A DNA stretch of 64,000 nt from contig JBJTOK010000012.1 of NCBI GenBank assembly GCA_046074525.1, positions 1 to 64,000 on the forward strand. The letters are read 5' to 3'. Within the stretch, counting starts at the first letter, position 1, and each line of letters starts with the position of its first letter. This document shows, one piece after another, positions 46,301-53,822 of this stretch. The notes beneath the pieces were generated by a model. The model was not told where the DNA came from. It saw only the letters and a list, made by a program, of their open reading frames with translations, and made no database searches. The DNA is from JAHEZL01 sp046074525 (GTDB taxonomy: Bacteria; Bacteroidota; Bacteroidia; Flavobacteriales_C; GCA-002722245). Both the position numbers and the translations under genes were made by a program.

Positions 46301-46866
46301 GGGGCTGTTCGTTGAGCGATTCGATTAAGGTTAGCGAACCAGTAAAGTTGATTGCTGCTGTTGCCAGTCATACCGATGATACTACAAATACCAGTCAGGG
46401 AAGCGCTACTATTACTGTTTCTGGTGGAACAGGATCTTACACTTATGCCTGGGATGATGCATTGTCCCAGCATACTTCTACAGCTACTGGTCTAAGTGCA
46501 AAAAACTATACTGTTACCATTAGTGATAGTCACAACTGTCAGGTCACACAGGAAGTCACTATTGCCGGCGGTAGCAATAAGAATGCTATTGAAGAGAATG
46601 ATCCTTCCCGTTATAGCATGACGGTATTCCCAAATCCGGCCAATAATTATTTCTTCGTGGAATTTGAACTGCCGGAGCATGAGAGTCTGGATTTATCTAT
46701 TTACGATGAAAATGGTAAAAAAGTAAAGGAGGTCATCAGTGGCGTTTATACCAAAGGAGCTTATAAAGTACTGGTTTCTAGTGAGGATTTGAACTCCGGA
46801 CTCTATTTCTACCAGTTAAAGACTTCCTCGGCCTCGGCAACAGGTAAAGTGACCGTGCTGAAGTAA
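43357..46866 (+). CDS. Second secreted S8 protease with SprB repeats and T9SS type A signal
   Basis: 1169 residues. Same layout as the preceding gene: signal peptide (1-22), propeptide, subtilase triad D184 ('GIVDTGVELTHPDL'), H240 ('QHGTWVSG'), S399 ('GTSFASPQ'), beta-rich middle, three SprB repeats (about 845-1065; 'CKGATNGKIAV', 'CNGDYSGSVQV') and the T9SS tail ('TVFPNPANNYFFV', 'YDENGKKV', 'GLYFYQL'). A run of nine G (44517-44525) lies just before the catalytic serine, a possible slippage site. Tandem gene duplication is the likely origin. Confidence 0.93.
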   Translation: MFMRRLILSVFFIGVFIASAYSQIPGLKGRSGYFTMPATIKEGDYISNKVIFKLKKEYSSLANNTSISHSDFQALLVAINGSLNKKHLSSFKSVHGVVGRFNEDAPLARIYELDYKDAYPVELVINQLYSFNLVEYAEPIYIPKLLYTPNDPQATNQYYLTLISAYPAWDVQKGDTNIVIGIVDTGVELTHPDLINNIKHNYNDPIDGLDNDGDGYIDNYSGWDLGEGDNDPTPSAGGQHGTWVSGCAVAVPDNGGGGVGVGFNTKIMPIKITNSSGYLTAAYDGIVYAAEHGCKVINNSWGTEGGYSQYCQEIVNYAVAKGCVVVAAAGNNNNEGLFYPASYENVVSVAGTDQTDQKWIFNTPNGSNYNGFVDLCAPAKAIYTTYQGGGFINIGGGTSFASPQVAAAAALVMAQFPSYTNKQVVGQLKVTTSNIYSLPFNTTYAGKLGTGRLNVFKALTETSYSYVEPAAVRTVYGRLGAGETVDIWIDLINQLAATSGVTATISTSNPNVTIVSNSSSYGSIGTKEKKAGSAPFEITVGTGASINELVVFEVLATNGAYEWKENISIRVNRDYVDVSANDLYTSVTNYGAVGYDFAMFGQGVKYKNTTSLMYEMGLMIGTDSSHVSASRDFEFYTDPLMTIAAPGESDFDVSGTFNDISAGGNSLSTEVTQKTMAWSSAGHNKYVIVEYCIKNKGTTDITNGYVGLYADFDIIDGKKNKAGYVAGKRLGYGYKEGGVYAGIQLLTNDQANFYAFNNDGSNGSINLSDGFSSSEQFMALSAATSHTSATEGDIAGMLSAGPLNIPQGDSTWVTFAIIGGDNLNDLIASANNAASKYKDMRAVKMTLADFADVSCKGATNGKIAVDLSSGKQPYAISWTNAPGVTTATADNLSAGTYTVKVKDKMKFEATQTFTISEPTALKISMGAVKDVDCNGDYSGSVQVNVSGGTPTYYYNWHNSSISSVANPALPAGKHIVTVSDARGCSLSDSIKVSEPVKLIAAVASHTDDTTNTSQGSATITVSGGTGSYTYAWDDALSQHTSTATGLSAKNYTVTISDSHNCQVTQEVTIAGGSNKNAIEENDPSRYSMTVFPNPANNYFFVEFELPEHESLDLSIYDENGKKVKEVISGVYTKGAYKVLVSSEDLNSGLYFYQLKTSSASATGKVTVLK

Positions 46867-46920
46867 TCGTTTTCCCAGCTGAATTTATTTTTATAACTTT
46901 CCGCAAAATTTAAAGCTGAT

Positions 46921-47493
46921 ATGGATATTACAGGAATTTTTGCGATTAGTGGAAAACCAGGGTTGTTTAAAAGTATTGCACAAAGTAAACACGGAGTTAT
47001 TGTTGAATCGTTGATTGATAAAAAGCGTTTCAACGCTTATACAAGCTATAAGGTAAGTGCTCTGGAAGACATTACAGTATTTGCTACTGATGAGGATATG
47101 ACTCTCCTGGCGGTACTTACCAAAATTGCTGAAAAAGAAGATTACAAAGCACTTGATTTCCTCGATAAATCCTCTCCTGAAGACCTGAGGAAGTATTTCG
47201 CTTCTGTTATCACGAACTACGATGCAGAAAGAGTATATGACTCTGATATCAAGAAAATCCTGAAATGGTACAATTTGTTGCACCAGAACAACAGAGTTGC
47301 TAAAGCTGTTGAAGAAAAGGCTGAGGCTGCACCTGCAAAAGAAGAAGCAGCGCCGGTAAAAGAGAAAGCTGCCGCTAAGCCAAAAGCTGCCAAAGCACCT
47401 AAGGCGGCTAAAGAAAAAGAAGCGGAAGAACCTGCTGCTGAACCTAAGAAGAAAAAAGCTCCGGCTAAAACCGCTAAGAAAAAAGCGGAGTAA
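46921..47493 (+). CDS. DUF5606 protein with Lys/Ala/Pro-rich tail
   Basis: 190 residues. The N-terminal domain (1-125; 'ITGIFAISGKPGLFK', 'YKVSALEDITVFATDE') is the small conserved DUF5606 domain found across Bacteroidota. The tail (about 130-190) is low-complexity, built from Ala, Lys, Glu and Pro, similar to histone-like tails. Cytoplasmic, function unknown; the tail could bind nucleic acid. Single gene with its own terminator; 'TAACTTTC' at about 46892-46899 is a near-match to a -7 element. Confidence 0.9.
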   Translation: MDITGIFAISGKPGLFKSIAQSKHGVIVESLIDKKRFNAYTSYKVSALEDITVFATDEDMTLLAVLTKIAEKEDYKALDFLDKSSPEDLRKYFASVITNYDAERVYDSDIKKILKWYNLLHQNNRVAKAVEEKAEAAPAKEEAAPVKEKAAAKPKAAKAPKAAKEKEAEEPAAEPKKKKAPAKTAKKKAE

Positions 47494-47511
47494 GCTGCTG
47501 AAAGTGATATT

Positions 47512-47544
47512 AAAAAGCCCGGAAAATTTTTCCGGGCTTTTTTG
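47512..47544 (+). terminator. Strong bidirectional terminator after DUF5606 gene
   Basis: Stem of about 15 bp around GCCCGGAAAA/TTTTCCGGGC, flanked by A5 and T6. Confidence 0.93.
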
Positions 47545-47569
47545 TTTCTTTCCTTCTGCGCCCTATGTT

Positions 47570-47624
47570 CCCCTCTATGTCATTGCGAGGAGTGTATTCC
47601 CGACGAAGCAATGACGCAGAGGGG
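47570..47624. repeat. Intergenic palindrome of the 'CATTGCGAGGAG...GAAGCAATGAC' type
   Basis: Inner arms GTCATTGC (47579-47586) and GCAATGAC (47608-47615), outer arms CCCCTCT (47570-47576) and AGAGGGG (47618-47624). A motif of this form is a widespread intergenic repeat in bacterial genomes, from memory. It lies between the convergent DUF5606 and murB genes. Confidence 0.65.
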
Positions 47625-47646
47625 AAAGTAGGGAATGATAGAGGGA

Positions 47647-48660
47647 TTATATCATATTTACTTCCCTCTCCAGCACAATCCCAAAGGTTTCCTGAATAGA
47701 AGCAATGATTTCAGAAGATAAATCGTAAATCTGTTTTCCTGTTGCGCCTCCATAATTAACGAGCACCAGTGCCTGATTTTTGTGCACGCCGTAATTGCCG
47801 AAGGTTTTCCCTTTCCAGCCTGCTTTTTCAATCAGCCAGCCCGCAGCTACCTTGGTGTTATTTGCTGCAGGATAAGCACTGATGTCAGGAAATTGAATTT
47901 TTAAAGCATTGAACTGCTCATTGGAAATAACAGGATTCTTAAAGAAACTTCCGGCATTTCCTATTTGTGCGGGATCAGGTAATTTCGACCGGCGAATGCT
48001 GCATACCGCATCACTGATGGCTTTTACCGAAAGTTCCTTCACCTGCATTTTCTCCAGTTCGGCTTGTATCTGGCCGTAATCGGTTCGGAACTTCGGTTTT
48101 TTAGTGAGTTTGAAAGTCACGGAAGTAATAAGGTACTGACCTTTCAGATCATGCTTGAAAACACTTTCCCTGTAACCGAAATTGCATTCGGAAAGGGAAA
48201 AGGTTTTGCTGTGTCCATCATATAAATGAAGCGCTTCCAGTTCGTGAAAAGTATCTTTTATTTCGGCACCATAAGCACCGATATTTTGTATGGGACTCGC
48301 ACCAACACTGCCGGGAATGAGCGAGAGGTTTTCCAGTCCGCCATAATTTTTCGCGATGCAATACAGCACAAATTCATGCCATATTTCCCCCGATTGGGCT
48401 TTTACAAAAACATGATCTTCTGTTTCCTTTACTAACTCTATTCCACGCAAATTGTTTTTCACCACCAAGCCATCAAAATCTTTTGTCAATAAAACGTTGC
48501 TTCCTCCGCCCAGCACAAGGGTATTGTACTTTTCAGGCAGTTTTTCCTTCACCATTTCCTTTGCATCTTCAAGACTGTTGACAGCTGTAAAGAGTTTTGC
48601 ATCAGCAGAAATGTGGAAAGTATTGTAGGGAAGGAGGGAAATGTTTTTTTCAAGCAGCAT
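47647..48660 (-). CDS. murB: UDP-N-acetylmuramate dehydrogenase
   Basis: 337 residues from ATG at 48660 ('MLLEKNISLLPYNTF'), the normal type I MurB start; an ATG further upstream at 48804 would overlap the divergent glycosyltransferase and adds no homologous sequence. FAD-binding 'LGGGSNVLL' (50-58), 'GSVGASPIQNIGAYG', 'RRSKLPDP', the active-site serine region 'NAGSFFKNP' and C-terminal 'LEREVNMI' with the catalytic Glu. It reduces UDP-GlcNAc-enolpyruvate to UDP-MurNAc with NADPH in peptidoglycan synthesis. Monocistronic. Confidence 0.95.
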   Translation of the reverse strand: MLLEKNISLLPYNTFHISADAKLFTAVNSLEDAKEMVKEKLPEKYNTLVLGGGSNVLLTKDFDGLVVKNNLRGIELVKETEDHVFVKAQSGEIWHEFVLYCIAKNYGGLENLSLIPGSVGASPIQNIGAYGAEIKDTFHELEALHLYDGHSKTFSLSECNFGYRESVFKHDLKGQYLITSVTFKLTKKPKFRTDYGQIQAELEKMQVKELSVKAISDAVCSIRRSKLPDPAQIGNAGSFFKNPVISNEQFNALKIQFPDISAYPAANNTKVAAGWLIEKAGWKGKTFGNYGVHKNQALVLVNYGGATGKQIYDLSSEIIASIQETFGIVLEREVNMI

Positions 48661-48694
48661 AGGAATCAATTGTAAGTTAAAGGTAATAATCATG

Positions 48695-48725
48695 TTGTAA
48701 ATCACTGATGAAAAAATTAGGTTTG
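48695..48725 (+). promoter_or_regulatory. Promoter of the glycosyltransferase pair
   Basis: TTG (48695-48697), 20 nt, TAGGTTTG (48718-48725), a perfect -7 match. Predicted start about 48731, eleven bases before the start codon. Confidence 0.6.
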
Positions 48726-48741
48726 TGTAAACATTCTCTAT

Positions 48742-49866
48742 TTGAAAAAGGTTATTGTTTCCGTTACTAACGATCTCTCTACCGATCAGCGTGTACACAG
48801 GCATTGTGAGGCGCTTGTGGATATGGGATTTGAAGTGCTTCTTGTAGGAAGGAAACTGAATAATAGCATACCTTTAACCAAGAGACGCTATGCCTGCAAA
48901 AGAATGGTTTTGCTGTTCAGTAAGGGACCTTTGTTTTACATGGAATACAATGTGCGCTTGTCTTTGCTTCTTCTTTTCCAACGCTTTGATCTTTTGCTGA
49001 GTAATGATCTGGATACCTTACTACCGAATTATTTATTGTCGAAATTAAAATCAAAAGCACTCATTTACGATTCGCATGAATTTTTTACTGGTGTGCCTGA
49101 ACTGCAGGGAAGACCTTCAGTGCAGAAGATCTGGCTCCGCATCGAAAGATATGTTTTTCCGAAACTGCAGCATGTTGTTACAGTCAATGAATCCATCGCC
49201 AGTTTATATAAAGAGCTGTATGGTAAATCCCTTTCGGTGGTGCGCAACCTGCCTTTCAGAAAAGAACTTCCTGTGGTAACAAGGAAGGAAATGAATCTGC
49301 CGGAAAACAAGAAAATTATTTTGCTGCAGGGAGCAGGAATCAACGTCGACAGGGGCGCTGAAGAAATTGTTGAAGCTTTGAGAATCATGGATTCCGACAC
49401 AGTTGTATTTTTAATTGTAGGTAGTGGCGATGTTATTTCTACGTTAAATGAATTGGTGGCGAAGTATAAAATGGAAAACAAAGTTATTTTTGCCGGCAAG
49501 GTGGGCATGGATCAACTGATGCGGTACACGGTGCTGGCAGATGTCGGACTTACTCTCGACAAGGACACTAACATCAATTACCGCTTTAGTTTGCCGAATA
49601 AGTTGTTTGATTATATACAATGTGGTGTTCCTGTGCTGGCGTCAAATTTAGTGGAAGTGCGCAACATTGTTGAACAATATCAGGTAGGAGAAATCGTTTC
49701 TAGTCTCGATCCGGAATCTCTTTCAATGAGAATTGCAGATTTTTTGAATAATGAAAGTAAATTAGCCGAGTACAAGAAAAACGCTTTGAAAGCAGCGGAA
49801 GTATTATGCTGGGAAAAAGAAAAAATAAAGTTTGAGCAAGTTATTTCCAATGTCTTCGAAGTCTAG
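48742..49866 (+). CDS. GT4-type glycosyltransferase
   Basis: 374 residues. The start appears to be TTG at 48742, giving 'MKKVIVSVTNDLSTDQRVHR', the usual N-terminus of this group, just after the promoter. GT-B fold: acceptor domain 1-170 with 'SHEFFTGVPEL', donor domain 180-365 with 'LLQGAGINVDRGAEEIVEA' and 'SLPNKLFDYIQCGVPVLAS' (nucleotide-sugar binding, E/D-x7-E-like). Cytoplasmic transfer of a sugar to a surface polysaccharide or lipid. It overlaps the next glycosyltransferase gene. Confidence 0.88.
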   Translation: MKKVIVSVTNDLSTDQRVHRHCEALVDMGFEVLLVGRKLNNSIPLTKRRYACKRMVLLFSKGPLFYMEYNVRLSLLLLFQRFDLLLSNDLDTLLPNYLLSKLKSKALIYDSHEFFTGVPELQGRPSVQKIWLRIERYVFPKLQHVVTVNESIASLYKELYGKSLSVVRNLPFRKELPVVTRKEMNLPENKKIILLQGAGINVDRGAEEIVEALRIMDSDTVVFLIVGSGDVISTLNELVAKYKMENKVIFAGKVGMDQLMRYTVLADVGLTLDKDTNINYRFSLPNKLFDYIQCGVPVLASNLVEVRNIVEQYQVGEIVSSLDPESLSMRIADFLNNESKLAEYKKNALKAAEVLCWEKEKIKFEQVISNVFEV

Positions 49867-50980
49867 ATTACACGTTGTTTCCTTTGCGGTTCCCTTTCCT
49901 CCGGATTATGGCGGTGTGATCGATGTCTTTTACAAGATAAAACAACTGAATGCAGCCGGAGTTTCCATTGTTTTACATGTATTTCAATACGATGGTCGCC
50001 AATCGGCAGAGCTGGAAAAGTATTGTGAGAAGATTTATTATTATCCTCGCCATCGTAGTTTTTTCGATCAATTGTCGTCCTTGCCTTTTATCGTTAAATC
50101 GCGTACTGATGAAAAATTATTGCTGAATTTGCAGAAAGATGAGGCGCCTATTTTATTTGAGGGTTTGCATACTACCTGTTACATCAATCATCCGTCGCTA
50201 TTGAAGAGAAAACGCTATATCCGCATGCACAACATTGAAAGTGATTATTATTATCATTTGTATAAAGCGGAAAGAAGCTGGACTAAAAAACTCTTCTTTT
50301 ACCTGGAATCCCTGAAGTTGGCACGTTATGAGAAGAATATTCTTGGTTCGGCCAGTGGCATTTTTACGGTGTCTGAAAAAGACAAACAGCAGTTGCAATC
50401 CTATGGGAATGTCCATTTTGTAGGAGCTTTTCATTCTTTTGATGAGGTAAGTGTGCAGAAGGGGAAAAGTAATTACGCACTCTATCACGGGAAACTGGAT
50501 GTGGCCGAAAACAATGAAGCTGCGCTTTTCCTGGTGAATGAAGTGTTCAGCAAAAGTGATTATCCATTGGTGATTGCAGGTTCTAATCCCTCAAGGGACT
50601 TGCTGGCATCTGTCGCTAAAAGAAAGAATATTGAAGTCCGTACGGGCTTGCCTACCAAGGAAATTCACCGTTTGCTGGCGGAGGCTCATATCAATGCATT
50701 GCCAACTTTTCAGGCGACAGGAGTGAAACTGAAATTATTATCGGCGTTATACTCGGGTAGATTTTGCCTGGTGAACGATGCTATGGTGCAAGGCACCGGT
50801 CTGGCTGATTACTGCGTCATTGCTGAAAAAGCAGAGCAGTGGCTGGAAGAAATCAATCGCTTGAAAAACCTTGAATTTGATGATGCGCAAATCGCTCGTC
50901 GCCAAAGTTTACTGTCGGGATCTTATTCCAACAGCATTAATGCAGCAAAACTCTATGCGTTGATTTTTCCTTCTTCGTGA
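49850..50980 (+). CDS. Second glycosyltransferase (GT4-like)
   Basis: 376 residues from ATG at 49850 ('MSSKSRLHVVSFAVPFPPDYGG'; parts VVSFAVPFPPDYGG are typical), overlapping the upstream gene by 17 nt; an ATG at 49832 adds six residues. GT-B features: 'RMHNIESDYY', 'GKLDVAENNEAALFLV', 'INALPTFQATGVKLKLL'. Last 28 nt overlap the convergent ftsE gene. Acts with the preceding enzyme on the same glycan, by inference. Confidence 0.85.
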   Translation: MSSKSRLHVVSFAVPFPPDYGGVIDVFYKIKQLNAAGVSIVLHVFQYDGRQSAELEKYCEKIYYYPRHRSFFDQLSSLPFIVKSRTDEKLLLNLQKDEAPILFEGLHTTCYINHPSLLKRKRYIRMHNIESDYYYHLYKAERSWTKKLFFYLESLKLARYEKNILGSASGIFTVSEKDKQQLQSYGNVHFVGAFHSFDEVSVQKGKSNYALYHGKLDVAENNEAALFLVNEVFSKSDYPLVIAGSNPSRDLLASVAKRKNIEVRTGLPTKEIHRLLAEAHINALPTFQATGVKLKLLSALYSGRFCLVNDAMVQGTGLADYCVIAEKAEQWLEEINRLKNLEFDDAQIARRQSLLSGSYSNSINAAKLYALIFPSS

Positions 50981-51633
50981 ATTTTCTGATTGTCGAAACG
51001 TATCGTCCTTGTTGGGAAATTCTTGATGAGGTTATGGTCGTGTGTTGCCATCACCACTGTTGTTCCCTCTTTGTTGATATTGAAGAGTAATTTCAAAATT
51101 CCTTCCGCGGTTTCAGGGTCAAGGTTTCCTGTAGGCTCATCAGCAAGAATGATTTTCGGACGGTTCAGCAAGGCTCTGGCAATGGAAACGCGCTGCTGCT
51201 CACCGCCCGACAATTGGTGCGGATATTTATTGTCTTTGTCGATAAGGTTCACTTCCCACAATACTTCCTTGATGCGTGTTTCAATTTCTTTTTTGTCGTT
51301 CCAGCCCGTGGCTGTCAATACAAACAATAAATTATCATGGATGGTTCTGTCATTCAACAACTGAAAATCCTGAAACACAATACCCAGCTGTCGGCGCAGC
51401 AAAGGCACGTTTTTATGTTTTATTTTTTTCAGACTGAAATTGAGGATGGTGGCTTCGCCTTCTTTTAGTTCCAGTTCGGCGTAAAGCATTTTTAAAATGC
51501 TACTTTTTCCGCTTCCGGTTTTCCCGATGAAGTAAACAAATTCTCCTTCATTGATGGAAAGAGAGATGTTTTCCAGCACCTTCTGATCGCGTTGAAAAAC
51601 ATCAACATTATTAATGGATATGAGGTCAGCCAA
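50953..51633 (-). CDS. ftsE: Cell-division ABC ATPase FtsE
   Basis: 226 residues. Walker A 'GKTGSGKSS' (37-45, K43), Q-loop 'VFQDFQLL', signature 'LSGGEQQR' (141-148), Walker B 'IILADEP' (D165, E166), H-loop 'MATHDH'. Length and the 'DFQLLNDRTIHDNL' segment fit FtsE, which with FtsX controls septal peptidoglycan hydrolases. ftsX is not adjacent, a common arrangement in this phylum. A -7 element TATATTTG lies at 51657-51664 on the minus strand. Confidence 0.9.
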   Translation of the reverse strand: MADLISINNVDVFQRDQKVLENISLSINEGEFVYFIGKTGSGKSSILKMLYAELELKEGEATILNFSLKKIKHKNVPLLRRQLGIVFQDFQLLNDRTIHDNLLFVLTATGWNDKKEIETRIKEVLWEVNLIDKDNKYPHQLSGGEQQRVSIARALLNRPKIILADEPTGNLDPETAEGILKLLFNINKEGTTVVMATHDHNLIKNFPTRTIRFDNQKIHEEGKINA

Positions 51634-51712
51634 TTTTTTATTGTTTGTTTGAGTTCCAAATATATAAAAGATAATAAAGCAAATTTATTTAGTCGGATTT
51701 TCCTTTGCTTCC

Positions 51713-51742
51713 TTGCTTTTTAATTCCGTTGGGATAACTTTG
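51713..51742 (+). promoter_or_regulatory. Promoter of the FkbH-ACP-MBOAT operon
   Basis: TTG (51713-51715), 19 nt, TAACTTTG (51735-51742), a perfect -7 element. Predicted start about 51748, some 20 bases before the ATG. Confidence 0.7.
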
Positions 51743-51768
51743 CGTTTTCTTGCTATTTTTATCCTACA

Positions 51769-53496
51769 ATGAAAGAATTTTCTCAGCTCAGGAAGAATTT
51801 AAAAAAGGATTTTTCACAACTGAAAGCCATTAAACTGGCTGTTCTGGGAGATTCTGCTACTCAGTTTCTTATACAGGCATTGCGGGGGACGGGCTATGAG
51901 CATGGCTTCGACCTGCAGATATGGGAGGCTGATTTCAATCAGATAGAGCGCCAGGTCTATGATTTGCAATCGGAGCTGTATGAATTTCAGCCCGATGTGG
52001 TGCTGGTTTTTCAGTCTTCGCACAAATTGCTGGGCAAGTTTAATAAACTGCCTATGGAAGCCCGAACATCCCTGGCTTCTTCAGCAATGGACTCCATTTC
52101 CGGAATCTATGAGACTCTGGCCAGGAATCTGAATTCTAAAGTAATTTTCTACAATTATACAGAGATAGATGATGCGGTTTTTGGTAATTATGCTAACAAA
52201 TCGGCATCTTCCTTTTTATTCCAGCTGCGAAAACTCAATTATCAGCTGATGGAATTTGCGGCCCAGCATCCGGGCTTTTATGTGTGTGATATCTCGGCTA
52301 TCCAGAACCAGGTTGGGAAATCAGCACTTTTTCACACGTCGGTGTACATCAATACAGAAATGGTGCTGAGCCTTGATGTGCTTCCCGCGGTCGCTTCGCG
52401 TACGCTTGATCTGATCAGCGCCCTCAACGGAAAGTTCAAAAAGTGTGTTATCCTCGATCTTGATAATACTACATGGGGAGGAATTATTGGGGATGATGGC
52501 ATCGAAAATATTCAGGTGGGCAGCTTGGGCATTGGCAAGGCCTTCTCTGAATTTCAATATTGGATAAAGAAGTTGAAGGATAGGGGAGTGATTATTGCTG
52601 TTTGCAGTAAAAATACCGACTCTGTCGCCAGGGAGCCTTTTGAGAAACATCCCGAAATGGTTTTGCGCATGGACGATATCGCAGTTTTTATTGCCAACTG
52701 GGAGAACAAGGCCGACAACATCCGTCAGATCCAGCAGATTCTTAATATCGGTTTTGATTCCATGGTGTTTCTGGATGATAATCCTTTTGAAAGAAATCTG
52801 GTGAGAGAAAATATTCCAGGCATCTGTGTGCCTGAACTGCCGGAGGATCCTGCCGATTACCTTGAGTTTTTATATAGCCAGAACCTTTTTGAAACCGTTT
52901 CTTTTTCAGGTGAAGATGCCGAACGGACGAAGTTGTACCAGATAGAAGCGCAGAGGAGCAGTTTGCAGCAAAAGTTCACGAATGAGGATGATTTCCTGAA
53001 GAGTCTCAGTATGTGCTCTCTCATAGAGCCTTTCAATAAATTCAATTCTCCAAGGGTAGCGCAGCTTTCCCAGCGTTCTAATCAGTTTAACCTCCGTACG
53101 GTGCGTTATACCGATGCCAATATTGAAAAACTGGCTGCGTCGCCAGAGCATTTTACCTTTTCTTTCACCCTGGAAGACAAGTTCGGTGATAACGGTCTGA
53201 TTTGCGTAATGATCCTCCAAAAGAAAAGCAATGAGGAATTGTTCATCGATACCTGGTTCATGAGTTGCCGGGTACTGAAAAGGGGAATGGAAAATTTTGT
53301 GCTCAACACGATAGTCGATTTTGCTAATGAGAACGGTTTTTCAAAACTCACAGGGGAATATATTCCTACTGCCAAAAATGAAATGGTAAAAGATCATTAT
53401 CTAAATTTGGGCTTTGAGAAAAACGGAGCATTCTGGGAATTAGCTGTGAATGCTTACGAAAAAAGAAAAAGTCATATAACCAGTAAAGAAAAATAA
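51769..53496 (+). CDS. FkbH-like HAD-IIIC phosphatase/acyl-loading enzyme
   Basis: 575 residues. An N-terminal SGNH-like domain (about 15-215; 'LAVLGDSATQFL', 'VVLVFQSSHKL'), a HAD domain (about 225-385) with nucleophile D230 and D232 in 'LDLDNTTWGGIIGDDG', 'VFLDDNPFERNLV', and a C-terminal GNAT-like domain (about 410-565). FkbH enzymes move the glyceryl group of 1,3-bisphosphoglycerate onto an acyl carrier protein; related members load other short acids. The ACP gene starts one base after its stop, fitting this role. Confidence 0.9.
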   Translation: MKEFSQLRKNLKKDFSQLKAIKLAVLGDSATQFLIQALRGTGYEHGFDLQIWEADFNQIERQVYDLQSELYEFQPDVVLVFQSSHKLLGKFNKLPMEARTSLASSAMDSISGIYETLARNLNSKVIFYNYTEIDDAVFGNYANKSASSFLFQLRKLNYQLMEFAAQHPGFYVCDISAIQNQVGKSALFHTSVYINTEMVLSLDVLPAVASRTLDLISALNGKFKKCVILDLDNTTWGGIIGDDGIENIQVGSLGIGKAFSEFQYWIKKLKDRGVIIAVCSKNTDSVAREPFEKHPEMVLRMDDIAVFIANWENKADNIRQIQQILNIGFDSMVFLDDNPFERNLVRENIPGICVPELPEDPADYLEFLYSQNLFETVSFSGEDAERTKLYQIEAQRSSLQQKFTNEDDFLKSLSMCSLIEPFNKFNSPRVAQLSQRSNQFNLRTVRYTDANIEKLAASPEHFTFSFTLEDKFGDNGLICVMILQKKSNEELFIDTWFMSCRVLKRGMENFVLNTIVDFANENGFSKLTGEYIPTAKNEMVKDHYLNLGFEKNGAFWELAVNAYEKRKSHITSKEK

Positions 53497-53497
53497 T

Positions 53498-53740
53498 ATG
53501 GAGAGGCAGGAAATGCTGAAACAGGTGAATGCTATTTTTGTTGATACTTTGGACAATGAAGATATAGTGATCAATGAAGAAACCACGGCCAACGATGTGG
53601 AGGAGTGGGATTCACTGACGCACATACAGCTGGTGGTGGCCATCGAAAAACATTTTAAGCTGCGCTTCACTTCAAAAGAAATCCAAAGCTGGCGGAACGT
53701 AGGTGAAATGCTTACCTGTCTGCAGGAAAAAGGAAAGTAA
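53498..53740 (+). CDS. Acyl carrier protein
   Basis: 80 residues, a single carrier domain. The phosphopantetheine site is S39 in 'EEWDSLTHIQL'. Not the fatty-acid ACP: the motif is EWDSL instead of DSLD, as in FkbH-linked and Dlt-like carriers. Encoded between the FkbH-like enzyme and the MBOAT protein; it would hold the activated group for transfer. Confidence 0.92.
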   Translation: MERQEMLKQVNAIFVDTLDNEDIVINEETTANDVEEWDSLTHIQLVVAIEKHFKLRFTSKEIQSWRNVGEMLTCLQEKGK

Positions 53741-53822
53741 TTTTTCAAAACAATACATCTTGAGGGTGTAGGTTTTTTTATCCCGCTATTTTTTGAGATT
53801 TTAGCCGCTAAATACGCAGTAA

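Noticed and set aside
48661..48804. Longer N-terminus for murB
   Set aside because: Overlaps the divergent glycosyltransferase and its promoter, and MurB homology begins at the ATG at 48660.
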